From Arachis hypogaea (lineage: Eukaryota; Streptophyta; Magnoliopsida; Fabales; Fabaceae), in contig NC_092051.1 of NCBI RefSeq assembly GCF_003086295.3, positions 81,290,445-81,354,444 of the forward strand: a DNA stretch of 64,000 nt. Direction: 5' to 3'. A model generated the notes under the pieces. The model did no database searches, was not told where the DNA came from, and saw nothing but the letters and a program-made list of their open reading frames with translations. This document shows, piece by piece, positions 43,195-53,719 of the stretch (the first letter of the stretch is position 1; the number at the start of each line of letters is the position of its first letter). Made by a program: the position numbers and the translations under genes.

Positions 43195-46100
43195 TCACAG
43201 ATAATCAGAGCAAGGTTGGGACTTTCCAACACCAAACTTAGAGTTTGAATGTGGGGGTTCAACACCAAACTTAGAGTTTGGTTGTGGCCTCCCAACACCA
43301 AACTTAGAGTTTGACTGTGAGGGCTTTGGTTGACTCTGCAGTGAGAGAAGCTTTTCATGCTTCCTCTCCATGGTTACAGAAGGAGAACCTTGTGTCTTAT
43401 AGTTTGCAATGTCTGCAAACCACAGAGCTTCCTGAATAGCAAACAATTGTTCATCCGGAAAGGTTTCAGAGATCTCAGTAGGAGGGAGGGATGCTCCTGC
43501 TACTGGTTCTATCCGGGATAGGTGATCAGCTACTTGATTCTCTGTTCCTTTTCTGTCTCTTATTTCTATATCAAACTCTTGCAGAAGCAACACCCATCTT
43601 ATGAGCCTGGGCTTTGAATCCTTCTTTGTGAGTAGATATTTAAGAGCAGCATGGTCAGTGTACACAATCACTTTTGATCCTACTAAGTAGGATCTAAACT
43701 TGTCAATGGCATAAACCACTGCAAGTAATTCTTTTTCTGTGGTTGTGTAATTTTTCTGGGCATCATTTAAAACACTGCTAGCATAATAAATGACATGCAG
43801 AAGCTTGTTATGCCTCTATTCCAATACTGCACCAATGGTATGGTCACTGGCATCACACATTAGTTTGAAGGGTAATGTCCAGTCTGGTGCTGAAATAACT
43901 TGTGCTGTGACCAGCTTAGCTTTCAGGGTCTCAAACGCCTGCAGACACTTTGTGTCAAATACAAATGGCATGTCAGCAGCTAGCAGATTGCTCAGAGGTT
44001 TTGCAATTTTTGAAAAATCCTTTATAAACCTCCTATAGAATCCTGCATGCCCCAGAAAGCTTCTGATTGCCTTAACATTGGCAGGTGGTGGTAATTTTTC
44101 AATTACTTCAACTTTAGCTTGATCCACCTCTATTCCTTTGTTTGAAATTTTATGCCCATGGACAATCCCTTCAGTCACCATAAAGTGACATTTTTCCCAG
44201 TTTAAAACTAGGTTGGTCTCTTGGCATCTTTTCAGAACAAGTGCTAAATGGTTAAGGCAGGAGCTGAATGAGTCTCCAAATACTGAAAAGTCATCCATGA
44301 AGACTTCCAGAAACTTCTCTACCATATCAGAGAAGATAGAGAGCATGCACCTCTGAAAGGTTGCAGGTGCATTACACAGACTAAAAGGCATCCTTCTGTA
44401 GGCAAACACTCCAGAAGGACATGTGAATGTTGTTTTCTCTTGGTCCTGAGGATCTACTGCAATTTGGTTGTAACCTGAATAGCCATCCAAAAAGCAGTAA
44501 TATTCATGACCTGCTAGTCTCTCTAGCATCTGGTCTATGAATGGTAAAGGAAAATGATCCTTCCTGGTGGCTGTATTGAGCCTTCTGTAGTTAATACACA
44601 TACGCCACCCTGTAACTGTTCTTGTAGGAACCAGTTCATTCTTTTCATTATGAACCACTGTCATTCCTCCCTTCTTAGGGACAACATGGACAGGGCTCAC
44701 CCAGGGGCTATCAGAAATAGGATAGATAATCCCAGCCTCTAGTAACTTAGTGACCTCTTTCTGCACCACCTCCTTCATGGCGGGATTTAGCCGCCTCTGT
44801 CGTTGAACCACTGGCTTAGCATCATCCTCCAATAGGATCTTGTGCATGCATCTGGCTGGGCTAATGCCCTTAAGATCACTTATGGACCACCCAAGAGCTG
44901 TCTTGTGTGTCCTTAGTACCTGAATTAGTGCTTTCTCTTCCTGTGGCCCTAAAGCAGAGCTTATGATTACAGGAAAAGTGTCACCTTCTCCCAGAAATGC
45001 ATATTTCAGGGATGGTGGTAGTGGTTTGAGCTCGGGTTTAGGAGGTTTCTCCTCTTCCTGAGGAGTTTTCAGAGGTTCTTTTATTTCCTCTAGTTCCTCC
45101 AGATCAGGCTGAACATCTTTAAAAATGTCCTCTAGCTCTGATTCGAGACTCTCAGTCATATGGACCTCTTCCACCAGGGAGTCAAAAATATCAACGCCCA
45201 GGCAGTCGTCTGATGTGTCTAGATGTTGCATAGCTTTGACAACATTCAACTTAAACTCATCCTCATTGACTCTCAGGGTTATCTCCCCTTTTTGGACGTC
45301 AATGAAGGTTCGTCCAGTTGCTGGGAATGGTCTTCCTAGAATGAGAGTTGCACTCTTGTGCTCCTCCATTTCCAGCACTACAAAGTCAGTAGGGAAGGCA
45401 AATGGCCCAACCTTGACAATCATGTCCTCAATTATGCCTGGTGGGTATTTAATAGAGCCATCAATAAGTTGAAGACAGATCCGGGTTGGTTTGACCTCTT
45501 CAGTCAAGCCAAGCTTTCTGATAGTGGATGCAGGGATTAGGTTGATGCTTGCCCCAAGATCACATAGAGTTGTCTTGGTGCTGTTACCCTCTAATAGGCA
45601 TGGTATCATAAAGCTCCTGGGATCTTTAAGCTTTTCTGGGAAGCTTTTCAGAATAACTGCACTGCATTCTTCAGTGAGGAGAACTCTTTCAGTTTCTCTC
45701 CAATCCTTCTTATGACTCAAGATATCTTTCATGAACTTGGCATAAGAGGGTATTTGCTCAAGTGCCTCTGCAAACGGAATCTTTATTTCAAGAGTCCTGA
45801 GATAGTCTGCAAAGCGGGCAAATTGCTTATCCTGCTCCTCTTTGCGGAGTTTTTGAGGATAAGGCATCTTGGCTTTGTATTCCTCAACCTTAGTTGCTGC
45901 AGGTTTATTTCCTACAGAGGTAGGTTGAGAAGCCTTCTTGAGGGATTTATTATTAGCACTTACAGGTGTCTGATCCCTCACTGGCATTTTAAATCCAGGG
46001 TTGGAAGCTGGAGTGGTGTTAGACGCCAACTCCTCATCTGTTCCTGGCGTCTGAACGCCAGAACTGTGCTTCCTTTGGGCTTTCAACGCCAGTTCCTTGC

Positions 46101-47193
46101 TTGTTTCTGGCGTTGAACGCCAATCCTGAGCATGGTTTGGACGTTCAGCGCCAGCCTTCCACCCAATTTCTGGTGTTTTAGCACCAGAATCAATTTTTCC
46201 CGGGCTCTTACTGTCCTCAGATGGGATTTGGGTAGTTTGCTCATTTCTTGGCTTCCTGCTGCCTTGAGGTGGAGTATTTAATGTTTTCCCACTTCTTAAT
46301 TGAACTGCTTGGCATTCTTCTGTTATTTGTTTTGATAGCTGCTGCTTTGTTTGCTTTAATTGTTCTTCCATATTTATATTAGCCATCCTTGTCTCTTGTA
46401 GTCTCTCCTTGAATTCGGCTAACTGTTTTGTTAGAAAATCCAATTGCTGATTGAATTCAGTAGCTTGTTCAGCAGGACTGAGTTCAATAGTCACTGTTTT
46501 AGCCTCTTCTTTCATGGAAGGTTCACTGCTTAGGTACAGATGCTGATTTCTGGCAACTGTATCAATGAGCTCTTGAGCTTCTTCAATTGTCTTTCTCATG
46601 TAGATAGATCCATCAGCTGAGTAATCTAGAGAGATCTGAGCTCTTTTTGTAAGCCCATAATAGAAGATGTGTAACTGAACCCACTCGGAAAACATTTCAG
46701 AGGGACATTTTCTTAGCATCTCTCTGTATCTCTCTCAGGCATCATAAAGAGATTCATTATCTCCTTGTTTAAAGCCTTGGATGTCCAGCCTTAGCTGTGT
46801 CATCCGTTTTGGAGGAAAGTATTGATTCAGGAATTTTTCTGACAGCTGTTTCCATGTCCTTATGCTAGCCTTAGGTTGGTTATTTAACCACCTCTTAGCT
46901 TGATCTTTTACAGCAAATGGAAACAGTAATAATCTGTAGACATCCTGATCTACTTCCTTATCATGTACTGTGTCAGCAATTTGTAAAAACTGTGCCAGAA
47001 ACTCTGTAGGTTCTTCCTGTGGAAGACTGAAATACTGGCAACTTTGCTGCACCATGATAATGAGCTGAGGATTCAACTCAAAGCTACTGACTCCAATGGA
47101 GGGTATACTGATACTACTCCCATATGAAGCAGTGGTGGGGTTAGCATATGACCCCAGAGTCCTTCTGGACTGTTCATTTCCACTTAGATCCAT
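43195..47193 (-). pseudogene. D gag-protease-RT-RNase H polyprotein
   Basis: One frame of 1333 codons from ATG 47193 with only two nonsense codons: TGA at 46735-46737 (Trp in relatives) and TAG at 43816-43818. Order: capsid (FLAQFLQIADTVHDKEVDQD, LLLFPFAVKDQAKRWL); NC/linker whose DNA carries TGGCGTT-type palindromes (46020-46190); protease (TTLCDLGASINLIP, LILGRPFPATGRTFIDV); RT (WRMCINYRRLNTATRKDHFP, YNQIAVDPQD, MPFSLCNAPATFQ, catalytic FMDD); RNase H ([43 protein letters not shown]). After FADIANYK, within the linker to integrase, the frame joins [12 protein letters not shown], a segment that follows protease in A, and ends in a SNSKFGVG repeat. Integrase is absent. Confidence 0.92.
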
Positions 47194-47235
47194 GATGGAG
47201 AAAGGGAGATGATGTAAAATAGAGAAAAAATATTT

Positions 47236-47266
<31 letters not shown>

Positions 47267-48535
47267 TTTCAAAAATAAAATAAATTAAAATAAAATAAAT
47301 AAAAATAGGTGAAGATTTTCGAAAAATGGAGAGAGAGAGAAAGAAAAAAATTGGTTAGGAAGTTTTGAAAAAGATATGATTTGAAAAGTTTTGACCAAGT
47401 CAACCCAAGTAATTCGAAAATTATGAGAAAAGATAAGATAGAAGATATGATTTGTAAAAGATAAATATGATAGGAAAAAGATGTAATTAAAAAAATATAA
47501 AAGATATTTGAAAAAGATAAATTTGTTTTGAAAAAGATATTGTGAAGATTTGAAAAAGATATTTATGAGTTGAAAAGATTTTAAGAAGGAAAAGATATAG
47601 ATTTGTTTTGAAAAAGATATAATTTTTTTTTTTAATCTTAAAAGGATAAGATTTGAAAAATTTTGAAATTGAAATCTGAATTTTTATAAAAAAAAAATTC
47701 GAAAATATGGCTTAAAAATAGTTAGAAAAGATATTTTTTTTTTGAATTTTGAATTTTATGATGAAAGAGAAAAATACATAAAAGACACAAGACTTAAAAT
47801 TTTTAGATCTAATGCTCCTTGTTTTCGAAAATTTTGGAGGAAAAACACCAAGGAACACCAAACTTAAGAATTTTAAGATCAAGACACAAAGAAGACTCAA
47901 GAACACTTTGAAGATTCACAAGAACACCAAGAACAAAAGAAAGAACACCAAACTTCAAATTTTTAGAAGACCAAAATAACTTTTCGAAAATTATATAAAG
48001 ATTAACAAGAAAAAACCAAACTTAAAGTTTGGCACAAGATTAAATCAAGAAAAAATATTTTTGAAAAAGATTTTTAATAGAACCGGTGCCCAATCATCAA
48101 GAACATAAACCAATGCTCTAGCCAATTGAGCTGTAAATGTAACACTTGTTTTGAAGAGGTATATTTTCACTAACTAAAAATAAATTCCTTTTTGAAGACT
48201 AATGCTTTGGAAAAACACAAGAAAAACAAGAAAAGACACAGAACAAGAAAAACTAAAAATCAAACAAGACAAATAAACAAGAACAACTTGAAGATCAAAG
48301 AACACAACTTCGAAAATTTAAAAGAAAAATATAGAATATGCAATTGACACCAAACTTAGAACAAGACACTAAACTCACGAACAAAAATTAAAAATTGATA
48401 AAGAAAAATAATATTTTTGAAACATTTTTGAAAAGGAAATAAAGGACTCAGAATTTAATGACTCTATAGCAACAAAAATAAATTATTCCTAATCTAAGCA
48501 ACAAAATAAACATTTAGTTGTTCAAACTCAAACAA
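47194..48535 (-). other. D 5' leader, no gene
   Basis: AT-rich, with a (TTTA)n microsatellite (47237-47268), many GAAAAAGATAT words and CACCAAACTT words (47858, 47948, 48008, 48350). A tRNA-like stretch lies at 48081-48139 (see separate entry). Confidence 0.75.
48081..48139 (-). other. tRNA-like segment in the D leader
   Basis: Minus strand contains ACAGCTCAATTGGCTAGAGC (a good D arm / A box) and ends near GGGCACCGGTTC (partial B box). The anticodon arm does not pair well and I cannot name the isoacceptor. It could be a decayed tRNA or SINE piece. Confidence 0.45.
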
Positions 48536-48553
48536 TCCCCCGCAACGGCGCCA
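48536..48553 (-). other. Primer-binding site of D (tRNA-Asp)
   Basis: Minus strand TGGCGCCGTTGCGGGGGA, one mismatch to the tRNA-Asp complement. Confidence 0.95.
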
Positions 48554-48559
48554 AAAACT

Positions 48560-50098
48560 TGGTGCACGAAAATTACTTCACACTATGTAATTCCGCACAA
48601 CTAACCAGCAAGTGCACTGGGTCGTCCAAGTAATACCTTACGTGAGTAAGGGTCGAATCCCACAGAGATTGTTGGTTGAAGCAATCTCTGGTTATCTTGT
48701 AAATCTCAGTTAGGAGGTCAATTATAATTATCAGTTGACTTGCAAATGAACAAGGGAACATAAAATAAATACTTGGTATGCAGTAATGGAGAATATGTTG
48801 GAGTTTTGGAGATGCTTTGTCTTCTGAATCTCTGCTTTCTCCCTGTCTTCCTCTTCACGTACGCAAGGTTCCTCCTATGGTAAGCTGTGTGTTGGTGGAT
48901 CACCGTTGTCAATCGTTACCATCCGTCCTCTCAGTGAAAAAGGTCCAGGTGCGCTGTCACCGCACGGCTAATCATCTGTCGGTTCTCGATCATGTCAGAA
49001 TAGGATCCATTGATCCTTTTGTGTCTGTCACTACGCCCAACACTCGCGAGTTTGAAGCTCGTCACAGTCATTCAATCCCTGAATCCTACTCGGAATACCA
49101 CAGACAAGGTTTAGACTTTCCGGATTCTCAAGAATGCTGCCAATGGATTCTAGCTTATACCACGAAGATTCTGATTAAGGAATCCAAGAGATATTCATTC
49201 AATCGAAAGTAGAACGGAGGTGGTTGTCAGGCACGCATTCATAGGTTGAGAATGGTGATGACTATCACGGATCATCACATCCATCATATTGAAGTGCGAA
49301 TGAACATCCTAGATAGAAACAAGCGTGTTTGAATAGAAAACAGAAATAGTTACATTAATTCATCGAAACACAGCAGAGCTCTTCACCCCCAACAATGGAG
49401 TTTAGAGACTCATGCAGTCAGAGATTACAAAGTTCAGATCTAAAATGTCATGAGATGCAAAATAAATCTCTAAAAGTTGTTTAAATACTAAACTAGTAAC
49501 CTAGGTTTACAAAAAATGAGTAAACTATGATAGATAGTGCAGAAATCCACTTCTGGGACCCACTTGGTGTGTGCTGGGGCTAAGACTTAAGCTTCTCACG
49601 TGCCTGGGCTGTTTTGGGCGTTCAACACCAGGTTGTAACCTGTTTCTGGCGTTGAACTCCAACTTGTAACTTGTTTCTGGCGCTGGACGCCAGACTGCAA
49701 CATGGAACTGGCGTTGAACGCCAGTTTATGTCATCTATCCTTGAACAAAGTATGGACTATTATATATTTCTGGAAAGCTCTGGATGTCTACTTTCCAACG
49801 CAATTGAGAGCGCACCATTTGGAGTTTTGTAGCTCCAGAAAATCCACTTTGAGTGCAAGAAGGTCAGAATCCAACAGCATCAGCAGTCCTTTTTTAGCCT
49901 GAATCAGATTTTTGCTCAGCTCCCTCAATTTCAGCCAGAAAATACCAGAAATCACAGAAAAACACACAAACTCATAGTAAAGTCCAGAAATGTGATTTTT
50001 AATTAAAAAACTAATAAAAATATACTAAAAACCAACTAAATCATACTAAAAACTAAGTAAAAACAATGCCAAAAAGCGTATAAATTATCCGCTCATCG
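48560..50098 (-). repeat. 5' LTR of D
   Basis: 1539 bp; palindromes 49615-49728, upstream block 49750-49850, TATA-like TATTTAAA on the minus strand at 49480-49487. The outer end reads TCATCG, not TCATCA. Confidence 0.95.
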
Positions 50099-50105
50099 CA
50101 ACCAT

Positions 50106-50296
50106 TCCCCGGCAACGGCGCCAAAAATTTGACGAGCCAATTATCGTTGGTCTAGAATTTTCATCAATAGAAAACCAATGTCATTGTCATAGTATAATCC
50201 TAAACCAACAGATAGTTTCCTTGGTCAAATTTTAATATGGTTGTCATAAAATCAACCCCAATATAAAGTAACCGAGAGTATTGGTCTCAGGTCGTC
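50106..50296 (-). repeat. C primer-binding site and 5' LTR remnant
   Basis: PBS at 50106-50123 (perfect tRNA-Asp complement, minus strand). From 50130, TGACGAGCC starts the LTR, which keeps only 167 bp (U5 with a hairpin near 50270-50292) before F begins at 50297. Confidence 0.85.
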
Positions 50297-50733
50297 TGAT
50301 GAGTCCATATTTTTCGATATATTTTGGCTTGATTTGAATGGATTCTAGCATATGAACTCACACTTAAGCACCAAAATAGCATAATTTTGTGTTTAATCCA
50401 TAATTTGATCTTATATATGAAAACATGCAATTTTGTGCTTTAATAGAGCAATTTAATTCCACTTTTATGTCATTCGATGCCGTGATATGGTTTGTGAGTG
50501 ATTTCAGTCCTTGGAGGGATAGCCAAAAATGGAATAAAGCATGTACAAGGGAGAAAACATGAAGAAAACAAGGAAAAGCACACACAGCAAAGTGTGCGTG
50601 CGCACAGCCTTGCGTGCGCGCGCACAAGCGAGAAAATCCATGTGTGCCTGCGCACAGCCCTGCGTGCGCGTGCACAAGAAGAAATTTCCATGTGTGCGTA
50701 CGCACAGGTCAATTTTCAGCCGCGTGTGCGGAC
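50297..50733 (+). repeat. F 5' LTR, first part with TGTGCGTACGCACA palindromes
   Basis: Starts TGATGAGTCC. Palindromic units at 50588-50712: TGTGCGTGCGCACA, TGCGTGCGCGCGCA, TGTGCGTACGCACA. E is inserted inside the next unit. Confidence 0.85.
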
Positions 50734-52208
50734 TGATAAACCACTATTTTATGGTTTATCTTGTACTCAATTGAGTGGATTTTATCAATCTTTCATACAC
50801 TTATTCATACAAAATGCATGGTTTTACATCTTCCTTCCTGATTTTATGCTATGATTGAAAATATGCTTCTTTGGCCTTATATTTGCTAATATTAATCCTC
50901 TCTTATTACCATTAGATGCCTTGATATGTGTGTTAAGTGATTTCAGAGTTTATAGGGCAGGAATGGCTTAGAGGATGGAAAAGAAGCATGCAAAAGTGGA
51001 AGGAATACAAGAAGTTGAAGGAACTGCAAAGCTGTCAACCTGACCCTCTCGCACTAAAACGGTTATAACTCGAGCTACAGAGGTCCAAACGATGCGGTTC
51101 CAGTTGCGTTGGAAAGCTAACGTCCGGGGCTTCGATTTGATATATAATATGCCATAGTTGCCTTGAAGCTAGGCGACGCGAACGTGCGCTCCACGCAGAC
51201 GCGTTGCAGTGACGAAAATCAGCGTGGCGGATTTCTTCTCCAGCGATTTTTGGGCTATTTTCGAACCAGTTTTTGGCCCAGAAAACAAATATTAGAGGCT
51301 ATAAAGTGGGGAAATCCATTCATTCATGATCGTCAGCTCATAATTCACAATTTTAGGTTTTTAGATGTAGTTTTTAGAGAGAGAGGTTCTCTCCTCTCTC
51401 TCTTAGGATTTAGGATTAGGATTCCTCTTAAAGGATTTAGGATTCTTTATTATTTCAACTTACAATTTCTTCTGAGTTCCAGGTTCAATGTTCCTTTAAT
51501 TTAACTTCTATTCTACTTTTATTTGTTCTAACTTACTAGTTTATTCTATTTTTCATGTTGATTCTCTTTTTAGCCAAATTGGCTTATGAACTCTTCATGT
51601 TAGATTATAATTTCTATTTAATGCAATTTGAGGTATTTCAGATTTATGATTCTTATTTAGTTTTTTTTATATTCTTGGCTTTAATTGATTAACTGGAGGC
51701 TCTTAAGTTATTAAACTTATCGTGATTGTTAATTAATTCCTCTAATTGACTGGAATTCCACTAACTCTAGTCTTTCCTTAGGAGTTGGCTAGGACTTGGG
51801 AATCTAACTAATTAGTTCACTTGACTTTCCCTTGCTTTTGTAAAGGTTAACTAAGTGGGGTTAAACTCAATTCTCATAAGAGTAACTAGGATAGGACTTC
51901 CGAATTTTCATACCTTGCCAAGAGATTTTATTATTATTAATTTATTTTACTTGTCATTTAAATTACTTGTTCCTTACTTTTAAAACCCCCAATTTACAAG
52001 ACTCATAACCAATAATAAGAACACCTCCCTACAATTCCTTGAGAAGACAACCTGAGGTTAAATACTTCGGTTATCAATTTCAAAGGGGTTTGTTACTTGT
52101 GACAACCAAAATTTTTGTAAGAAAGAAATTCTTGTCAGTCTAGAAGCTATACTTACAACGGGAATTTATTTGCAAAAATTCTAGATCGTGCGAGAGTTTC
52201 TCTCTTCA
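50734..52208 (+). repeat. 5' LTR of E
   Basis: 1475 bp, TGATAAACC...TCTCTTCA. Terminal dyad GATAAACCA...TGGTTTATC. Upstream block 51068-51160 (missing from the 3' LTR), palindrome-like cluster 51172-51212, TATA-like TATAAAG at 51300, GAGA inverted repeat 51369-51402, U5 hairpin 52051-52070. Confidence 0.93.
51300..51306 (+). promoter_or_regulatory. TATA box of the E 5' LTR
   Basis: GCTATAAAGTGG, conserved in both LTRs, about 90 bp after the palindrome cluster. Confidence 0.6.
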
Positions 52209-52211
52209 AAA

Positions 52212-52229
52212 TCGCGCCGTTGCCGGGGA
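52212..52229 (+). other. Primer-binding site of E (tRNA-Asp)
   Basis: TCGCGCCGTTGCCGGGGA, one mismatch, three bases after the LTR. Confidence 0.95.
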
Positions 52230-52557
52230 ATTGCAAACGTGTTCCTTATTATTGGTTATTGTAAATATTTGATTTTGGCTTGTTTATTTGTTTTTATTTT
52301 TGTTTTTATTTTTGCTTTTTCGTAAATTAAGAGGTTATTGCTCTTCAAACCTTTTCAAAATTTAAATATTTTTCAAATTTTTATCTTATATTGTTGACTT
52401 TTTCAAAATTTAAATTTCAAAATTTAAAAATTCAAATTTCAAAATTTTTAAATTTCAAAATTTAAAATTCGAAATTTAATTTTAAAAATTTAAATTTCAA
52501 TTACCTTTTAATTTAAATTTGTTTTTTTATTTTCGTTTTTAAATTTTATTTGCTATT
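52230..52557 (+). other. E leader, low-complexity
   Basis: Mostly runs of AAATTTCAAAATTT and its reverse. No gene. Confidence 0.8.
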
Positions 52558-53719
52558 ATGAGTTCTCACCCCCATCGCTTTGAGTTTGGTCCCAATGCTG
52601 TTGCAAGGAATGGAAATTATAACAGGAACATGCATCAAGGTCAAAACAATCAGAGATGGAAGGAGCCACGAGGATCTGATCAACCCTTTCGACAACATCA
52701 CCTTCCAAGATACCATGGACAACGACCATCCTACAATGCATGCCAAGACAATAGATATGGTGGACCCCCTTGTAGTTACCAGCAAGCTCCATCATATGCC
52801 AATGAACCACCTCCTCAAAATAGCTTTGGACCACCATACTCACAAGCCCCTTTCCACCATTCACCTCCATATGACCCTAACCCGTATCCACCATACCAAC
52901 CACTTTATGAGCCAAATGAACCATACATAGAACCACCCCCATTCCAACACAATTACTTTCATGAACCACCACCTCAATATACACCATCTTCTTATCATTA
53001 TCAAGATGAACTACCTCCGTATTATGAGCCCTCTCTCCCAACCAATGAACCCTCATATCCACCCCAATCTCCAATGGATGACAACCTTCGAGTTCTTCTT
53101 CAAGGACAAGCAAATATGCAAAGAGGTGTACTGGAACTCGCGATTGCCTTAACCGAGTTAGTACATAAATTAGCGTCTCAACATCTGAGCACTCAAAGTA
53201 CTCCCATGGCTGAATGTGGAGAATCAAAAGAAGAGCGTAGCATGAAGGAGACACTAGAAACTTCGGTGGACAATGAGGAACATGGCTTTGTATTGGAACA
53301 AGTGGAGAAAGCCATAATAGTTAAAGAGGAGGAAGTGGTTGAAGACTTAGGAGATGCAGAACCTCCATGGGAAAGTCAAGTTATAGAGCCTCCTTCAAAG
53401 ACATTCGAAATTGATGTTGAGGAAGGTTACAACCTCCAAGGCATATCATGGCTAAAGACTTTGAAGAGGTTGATCAAGAGATGGAGATTAAAGAAGAGGA
53501 AGCACAACCTCCCATGCCCTTGGTAAGCCATAAAGAAGAGTTTGAATTGGAAGAAAGATACCAAGAGGAAGAGGTTGATATTGAAGAAACTTGCAAAGAG
53601 GTGGAAGTTGTCAGATAAGAGCACAAGGGAGTGGAGCTTGCAAATTCGTTAGAAATACCTCCCCCTAAGTTGCCATCATCCTTCACAACTTTCAAGTGGG
53701 TAACATTCATATCCCTTAG

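Larger units (their letters stand above)
35009..50098 (-). mobile_element. D: Athila-type element with near-complete gag-pro-RT-RNase H
   Basis: Minus strand, TSD CAACC (35004-35008 and 50099-50103), split by D2 at 37589-42311. Order: 5' LTR 48560-50098, PBS, leader, gag-pol 47193-43195, conserved box, palindrome array, internal hairpin, post-pol remnant, 3' region, terminal hairpin, 3' LTR 35009-36548. The LTRs differ by about 54 substitutions (3.5 percent). The 5' LTR has lost the terminal CA (now CG on the plus-strand right end). Integrase is missing. Confidence 0.95.
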
